NCBI GenBank assembly: GCA_013002105.1
Contig: JABDKS010000725.1
Location: forward strand, 1-8,906
DNA: 8,906 bases
Direction of reading: 5' to 3'
Source of the DNA: Pirellulaceae bacterium
GTDB lineage: Bacteria > Planctomycetota > Planctomycetia > Pirellulales > Pirellulaceae
Both the position numbers and the translations under genes were made by a program. Within the stretch, counting starts at the first letter, position 1, and the number at the start of each line of letters is the position of its first letter. Shown here piece after piece: positions 5,057 through 8,906 of this stretch. Under the pieces are notes generated by a model, which was not told where the DNA came from, ran no database searches, and worked only from the letters and a program-made list of their open reading frames with translations.

Positions 5057-7888
5057 TTGAAATCAGACGTCATTTCGGTTCGCGGGTGTCGTGTTCATAA
5101 CCTGCAAGACATCGACGTTGATATTCCGCGTGGAAAGCTGATTGCAATCTGTGGACTATCAGGTAGCGGAAAAACGTCTTTGGCGCTCGATACGCTGTAT
5201 GCCGAAGGTCAGCGGTGTTACATCGAGAGTTTTTCGGCCTACACGCGTCAATTTTTACAGCGGTTGGACAAACCGGATTGCGATCAAATCCTGGGCATCC
5301 CACCAGCAATCGCGGTGACCCGCGCCGGCGGACCCAGAACCAACCGCAGCACTGTCGGCACTTCGACCGAGATTGCCGATCACTTGCGATTGCTATTTGC
5401 AAAGGCGAGCACGCTGATCTGTCCTAGCTGTGGACAACCTGTCGAAAGTGATGACCCCAGCATCGTCGCACAGCAACTGTCAGCCGCCGCCGATGGACGC
5501 AGCATGATTGGGTTCCCGGTCTGGTTGTCCGACCGAAAAGCCGCCAGTGAAATTCTGCTGGGACTGCAGCAGGATGGGTACATTCGGCTGATCGTCGGTG
5601 GCGAAACGTTTCACCTTAGCGATTCGGATCGCGCAGCACTGGCAAAGAAAGTCGGACGGCGTGGCATCGAGTGTATCGTGGTGGTTGATCGAGTCGGGCA
5701 AGACGCCGAGCTGACACGACTGACTGAATCATTAGAGACCGCCATGGCCGAAGGTCACGGACGCGCAGTTGTTTTGTCCGAAGGCCGCCCAGGCGAGACA
5801 GCCTCGGGAAAACAGATGGAAGTCGACGGGCGGAGTTGGAATTCTCGCCTGATCAGTCGCGACCGACGCTGCGATCAGTGCGATCTCGATTTCCCCGATC
5901 CGGTCCCTCGACTTTTCAATTTCAATAATCCACTCGGAGCATGTCCGCAGTGCGAAGGATTCGGCGACATCGTCGATGTCGATATGGATCTGGTTGTGCC
6001 GGACAAATCGCTTTCGTTGGCCGAAGGTGCGATCGCACCGTGGACAACACCGGCGTATGAACACGAACTGGATGAACTGCTGGAGCTGGCCGATGACTAC
6101 GATATCCCAGTCGACGTTCCCTATTCCAAATTAAAAAAGAAACATCTCAAGCTGATTCAAAAAGGGGTGCCCGAACGCGACTTCGGTGGACTCGATGGAT
6201 TCTTTGCCTGGCTAGAACGCAAAAAGTACAAAATGCACGTTCGCATTTTTGCGTCGCGCTTTCGCAGTTACCGGACCTGCGACTTGTGCTCGGGTAAACG
6301 ATTCAAGCCCGAAGCCCTGGCGTATAAAATCGGCGATCGAAGCATCGCGGAATTGTTGAATATGCAGGCCGACGAGGCACTCGCTTTTTTCGATCAGGTC
6401 AGCCTCGCGGAACGCGAATCCGAAGTGGCCGCCGAACCGCTCACGCAAATTCGTGATCGTATCGGCTATTTGCAAACGGTCGGACTGGGCTATTTGCAAC
6501 TGGATCGGACGCTGCGAACTCTCTCCGGCGGCGAAACACAACGGGTCGCACTGACGTCCGCACTCGGCAGCAGCCTCGTAAACATGCTGTACGTTTTGGA
6601 TGAACCGACGGCCGGGCTCCATCCCTGTGATGTTCAACAGTTAGCGACTTCGATCATTGGACTGCGCGATCGGGGCAACACGGTGATCGTTGTCGAACAT
6701 GACGAGACGCTGATTCGAATGGCCGACCGCGTGATCGAGATTGGTCCTGGCGCCGGAACTTCGGGCGGTGAGGTCACGTTCGAGGGCACGCCTAAAGCAA
6801 TGCTCAAGAGCAAGGAGAGTTTGACGGGGCAATTTCTTTCGGGTCAACGAGGATGGTCGCTGCGAGGACACGAGCCGCGAAAGCCACGCGGTGTGGTGAA
6901 GCTCAAGGGTGCCTCGGGACACAACTTGCAAAACATCGATGTGGAATTTCCACTTGGTGTCCTTTGTCTCGTGACAGGTGTGTCGGGCAGCGGCAAAAGC
7001 AGCCTGGTACAAGACACGTTGTACGCCGCCATTCGCAAACGCAAGCATGGGGATGCAACGAAACCATTAGCCTACGATTCCATCTCGGGACTCAGTCAGT
7101 TCGAAGATTGCCTGCTGATCGATCAGTCGCCAATCAGCCGTAGCGCGCGCAGCTGTCCCGTCACCTATGTCAAAGCGTTCGATCCGATTCGAAAAGTCTT
7201 CGCCGAGAGCGTGGAGGCGCGAACTCGAAATTTCACGCCGGGACATTTCACGTTCAATAGTGCCAAAGGCCAATGCCCTCAGTGCGAAGGTGCCGGTGTG
7301 TTGGAAATCGACATGCAGTTTTTGGCCGATGTCTCGATGACCTGCCCTGCGTGCCGGGGAACTCGCTATCGCGACGAGATATTGGATGTCCGGTATCGAG
7401 ATCGAACGATCGCCGACGTACTGGCGATGACGGTCCGACAAGCGTTTTCGTTCTTTCGCGGCCACACCAAAGTGCAAGCCCGACTAAAGCGTTTGATCGA
7501 TGTTGGACTCGAATACATCGCGCTGGGTCAGGCTGCGACAACCTTGTCCAGTGGCGAAGGTCAGCGGTTGAAATTGGCGGCATTTCTCGCCTCCGCTAAG
7601 CGTCGTCGCACCCTGTTTATTTTGGACGAACCCACGACCGGGCTGCACTTCGCCGACATCGTTCGTCTGGTGGATTGTTTCGACGCGTTGCTGGCCGACG
7701 GACACGCACTGATCGTCGTCGAGCACAATTCGTTGCTCATGCAGGGGTCCGACTACTTGATCGATCTCGGCCCGGGTGCCGCGTCCGATGGCGGACGAGT
7801 CATCGCGGCGGGCACGCCGGCGGAAGTTGCGAAGGTCAAAGAAAGTCGAACCGGACAAATTCTAAAATCGGAGCTTGCGCGAACTTAG
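5057..7888 (+). CDS. uvrA: Excinuclease ABC subunit A (UvrA family)
   Basis: UvrA dimers scan DNA for bulky damage, recruit UvrB and start nucleotide excision repair. From TTG 5057 the protein has 943 aa, close to the E. coli length. It shows Walker A 1 GLSGSGKT (33-40); a CPSC pair (122, 125) opening a probable UvrB-binding region (about 115-245); zinc finger 1 (C272, C275, C296, C299); the insertion domain with CDLC (408, 411); signature 1 LSGGE (489-493); Walker B 1 with D515-E516; Walker A 2 GVSGSGKS (641-648); zinc finger 2 (C740, C743, C763, C766); signature 2 LSSGE (830-834); and Walker B 2 with D857-E858. The frame is open from TTG 5000, but those 19 extra residues are unlike the family, whereas TTG 5057 gives the usual short lead into the VRG-x-R-VHNL motif. 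Signature 2 has Ser for the first Gly, and the DQSPIGRTPRSNPATY region is altered (692-704). It may therefore be a divergent paralogue; ATPase motifs are otherwise intact. Confidence 0.95.
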   Translation: MKSDVISVRGCRVHNLQDIDVDIPRGKLIAICGLSGSGKTSLALDTLYAEGQRCYIESFSAYTRQFLQRLDKPDCDQILGIPPAIAVTRAGGPRTNRSTVGTSTEIADHLRLLFAKASTLICPSCGQPVESDDPSIVAQQLSAAADGRSMIGFPVWLSDRKAASEILLGLQQDGYIRLIVGGETFHLSDSDRAALAKKVGRRGIECIVVVDRVGQDAELTRLTESLETAMAEGHGRAVVLSEGRPGETASGKQMEVDGRSWNSRLISRDRRCDQCDLDFPDPVPRLFNFNNPLGACPQCEGFGDIVDVDMDLVVPDKSLSLAEGAIAPWTTPAYEHELDELLELADDYDIPVDVPYSKLKKKHLKLIQKGVPERDFGGLDGFFAWLERKKYKMHVRIFASRFRSYRTCDLCSGKRFKPEALAYKIGDRSIAELLNMQADEALAFFDQVSLAERESEVAAEPLTQIRDRIGYLQTVGLGYLQLDRTLRTLSGGETQRVALTSALGSSLVNMLYVLDEPTAGLHPCDVQQLATSIIGLRDRGNTVIVVEHDETLIRMADRVIEIGPGAGTSGGEVTFEGTPKAMLKSKESLTGQFLSGQRGWSLRGHEPRKPRGVVKLKGASGHNLQNIDVEFPLGVLCLVTGVSGSGKSSLVQDTLYAAIRKRKHGDATKPLAYDSISGLSQFEDCLLIDQSPISRSARSCPVTYVKAFDPIRKVFAESVEARTRNFTPGHFTFNSAKGQCPQCEGAGVLEIDMQFLADVSMTCPACRGTRYRDEILDVRYRDRTIADVLAMTVRQAFSFFRGHTKVQARLKRLIDVGLEYIALGQAATTLSSGEGQRLKLAAFLASAKRRRTLFILDEPTTGLHFADIVRLVDCFDALLADGHALIVVEHNSLLMQGSDYLIDLGPGAASDGGRVIAAGTPAEVAKVKESRTGQILKSELART

Positions 7889-7904
7889 CGGCGTACCCAC
7901 ACGT

Positions 7905-8906
7905 TTACTGACCCCGCTGCGACGTTGGCTCGATCATCGCCAAGAACACTTCCGCAGCAACACAGTCGCGGAAGACCATTTGCGAGATGGAATCTTCATC
8001 TCGCTCGACAGTAATGCTGCTGGTCGACGTGGCAACCGCGATCGCATTTCCGAATCGATCGAACACCGGCGCGCCGCTGGAACCTTTTCCGAAATCGGCG
8101 GTGACGGTGACCCACTTTGTCGTATTCGAAAAATCAATGCGCCGCTGCTCCTCGCCTTCTTTGCCATTGGTGGACAGTGCCGCGCGGGAGAAGCGTCGCG
8201 ACACGATTCCCTGGGTCAATGTGAAAAGTCGCGATTTTGGATGCGAGAGAATTCGAATGGGCGCGCCGACGGCGACGCCGCTTCGTAGCGCGATGGGGGT
8301 AAAGCCAGAACCCTCCATCTGAAGAATTGCCGCATCGTTCTTTTCGTTACTTGCCAACACCTTTGTGATTGGAATCAGCCGCCGATCGAACGTTAAGGCA
8401 AACAGATACTCGTCCCTTTTTCTCAACAGATGCCGGTTCGTTGCCACGGCGCCGTCTTCACTGATAACAAAGCCGGTCGCCGCCAGCGTCGCGTGCCAAT
8501 GATCTTGATGTTTGCGAGAGATAATCAGTACCACGACCGACGGTGCCCGCGAGGTGTACAGCTTTGGCGTGGGGAGGTAATCGCGAGATTCCTTTGCAAT
8601 TTGCAACTGGCAAGTCTTGCGGTCTAATTGCTCGGCCAAATCGTCGAGCGTCGTTCCGCGATCCGACTGGATCAATCGATTGACCTGCAAATCCGCGAAT
8701 GCTTGAACGGACTGATCATTCACAAACCCAATTCCATCTTGGGGCAAAATGGGACTCACCACTGGTAACCCGTTCGCGGAACTGTCCCGTTTGTCGACTG
8801 AATTTCGCAGGTTGTTTTTGTCGCCGTCATCGGATCGTTGCTGAGGCGATTCAGCTTCGCTCGCATCGGATGCTGGCGCTGCTTGCGCGACCTGAACGCA
8901 AAGCTC
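7905..8906 (-). CDS. Trypsin-like serine protease (S1 family, HtrA-like core), N-terminus beyond right edge
   Basis: The frame runs without a stop from the right edge to the TAA at 7905-7907, giving 333 visible residues. A GTG at 8762 could open a 285-aa reading, but the 48 codons before it are also open and begin with LCVQVAQAAPAS, which looks like the end of a signal peptide with an AQA|A cleavage site, so the gene very probably starts outside the window and the protein is exported. A low-complexity Ser/Asp/Gln/Glu-rich linker and a helical stretch (about 55-110) precede the protease core. The catalytic triad is intact: His in ATNRHLL (codon 8430-8432), Asp in NDAAIL (8334-8336) and Ser in GSSGAP (8076-8078), matching the TNxH, DxA and GxSGxP motifs of the family. 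The chain ends about 56 residues after the catalytic Ser, with no room for a PDZ domain. It converges on uvrA with a 16-nt gap. Substrate is unknown; periplasmic or surface protein quality control is the usual role of relatives. Confidence 0.86.
   Translation of the reverse strand, partial: ELCVQVAQAAPASDASEAESPQQRSDDGDKNNLRNSVDKRDSSANGLPVVSPILPQDGIGFVNDQSVQAFADLQVNRLIQSDRGTTLDDLAEQLDRKTCQLQIAKESRDYLPTPKLYTSRAPSVVVLIISRKHQDHWHATLAATGFVISEDGAVATNRHLLRKRDEYLFALTFDRRLIPITKVLASNEKNDAAILQMEGSGFTPIALRSGVAVGAPIRILSHPKSRLFTLTQGIVSRRFSRAALSTNGKEGEEQRRIDFSNTTKWVTVTADFGKGSSGAPVFDRFGNAIAVATSTSSITVERDEDSISQMVFRDCVAAEVFLAMIEPTSQRGQ

Noticed and set aside
7067..7477. 136-codon minus-strand frame inside uvrA
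   Set aside because: It is a shadow of the well-supported uvrA reading frame, with no domain or context support.

Overview
The window reads as ordinary chromosomal DNA of a planctomycete, most likely a Rhodopirellula-type member of the Pirellulaceae. This is an inference from mid-50s G+C by eye, the near absence of Shine-Dalgarno sequences, probable TTG starts, planctomycete-like protein sequences and genes arranged singly or in small groups. No RNA gene, insertion sequence, prophage, CRISPR array or toxin-antitoxin pair is visible.

Layout: (1) Positions 1-1922, plus strand, hold the 3' part of a NodB-type polysaccharide deacetylase and a GT4 glycosyltransferase, a pair typical of exopolysaccharide or cell-surface glycan loci. 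A stem-loop at 1987-2011 may end this unit. (2) Positions 2097-2705, plus strand, hold a short PlsC-type acyltransferase. Just upstream is a small 21-bp tandem repeat and a promoter-like pair placed so that the transcript could be leaderless. (3) Positions 2714-4768, minus strand, hold a complete NAD+-dependent DNA ligase (LigA), ending 8 nt from the acyltransferase stop. (4) Positions 4769-5056 are a divergent control region with three imperfect 18-bp tandem repeats, a 15-bp inverted repeat and a sigma-70-like promoter. (5) Positions 5057-7888, plus strand, hold a full-length UvrA-family protein with two ABC modules, two zinc fingers and divergent motifs in its second half. (6) Positions 7905-8906, minus strand, hold the 3' part of an exported trypsin-like serine protease with an intact catalytic triad; its N-terminus lies beyond the right edge.

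Functional themes: surface glycan synthesis, phospholipid acylation, DNA repair (LigA seals the nick left by UvrA-initiated excision repair, and the two genes share one divergent intergenic region) and envelope proteolysis. I found no convincing new multi-gene system. The points most worth checking are the repeat and inverted repeat between ligA and uvrA, and the unusual motifs of the UvrA protein, which may be a paralogue rather than the housekeeping copy.
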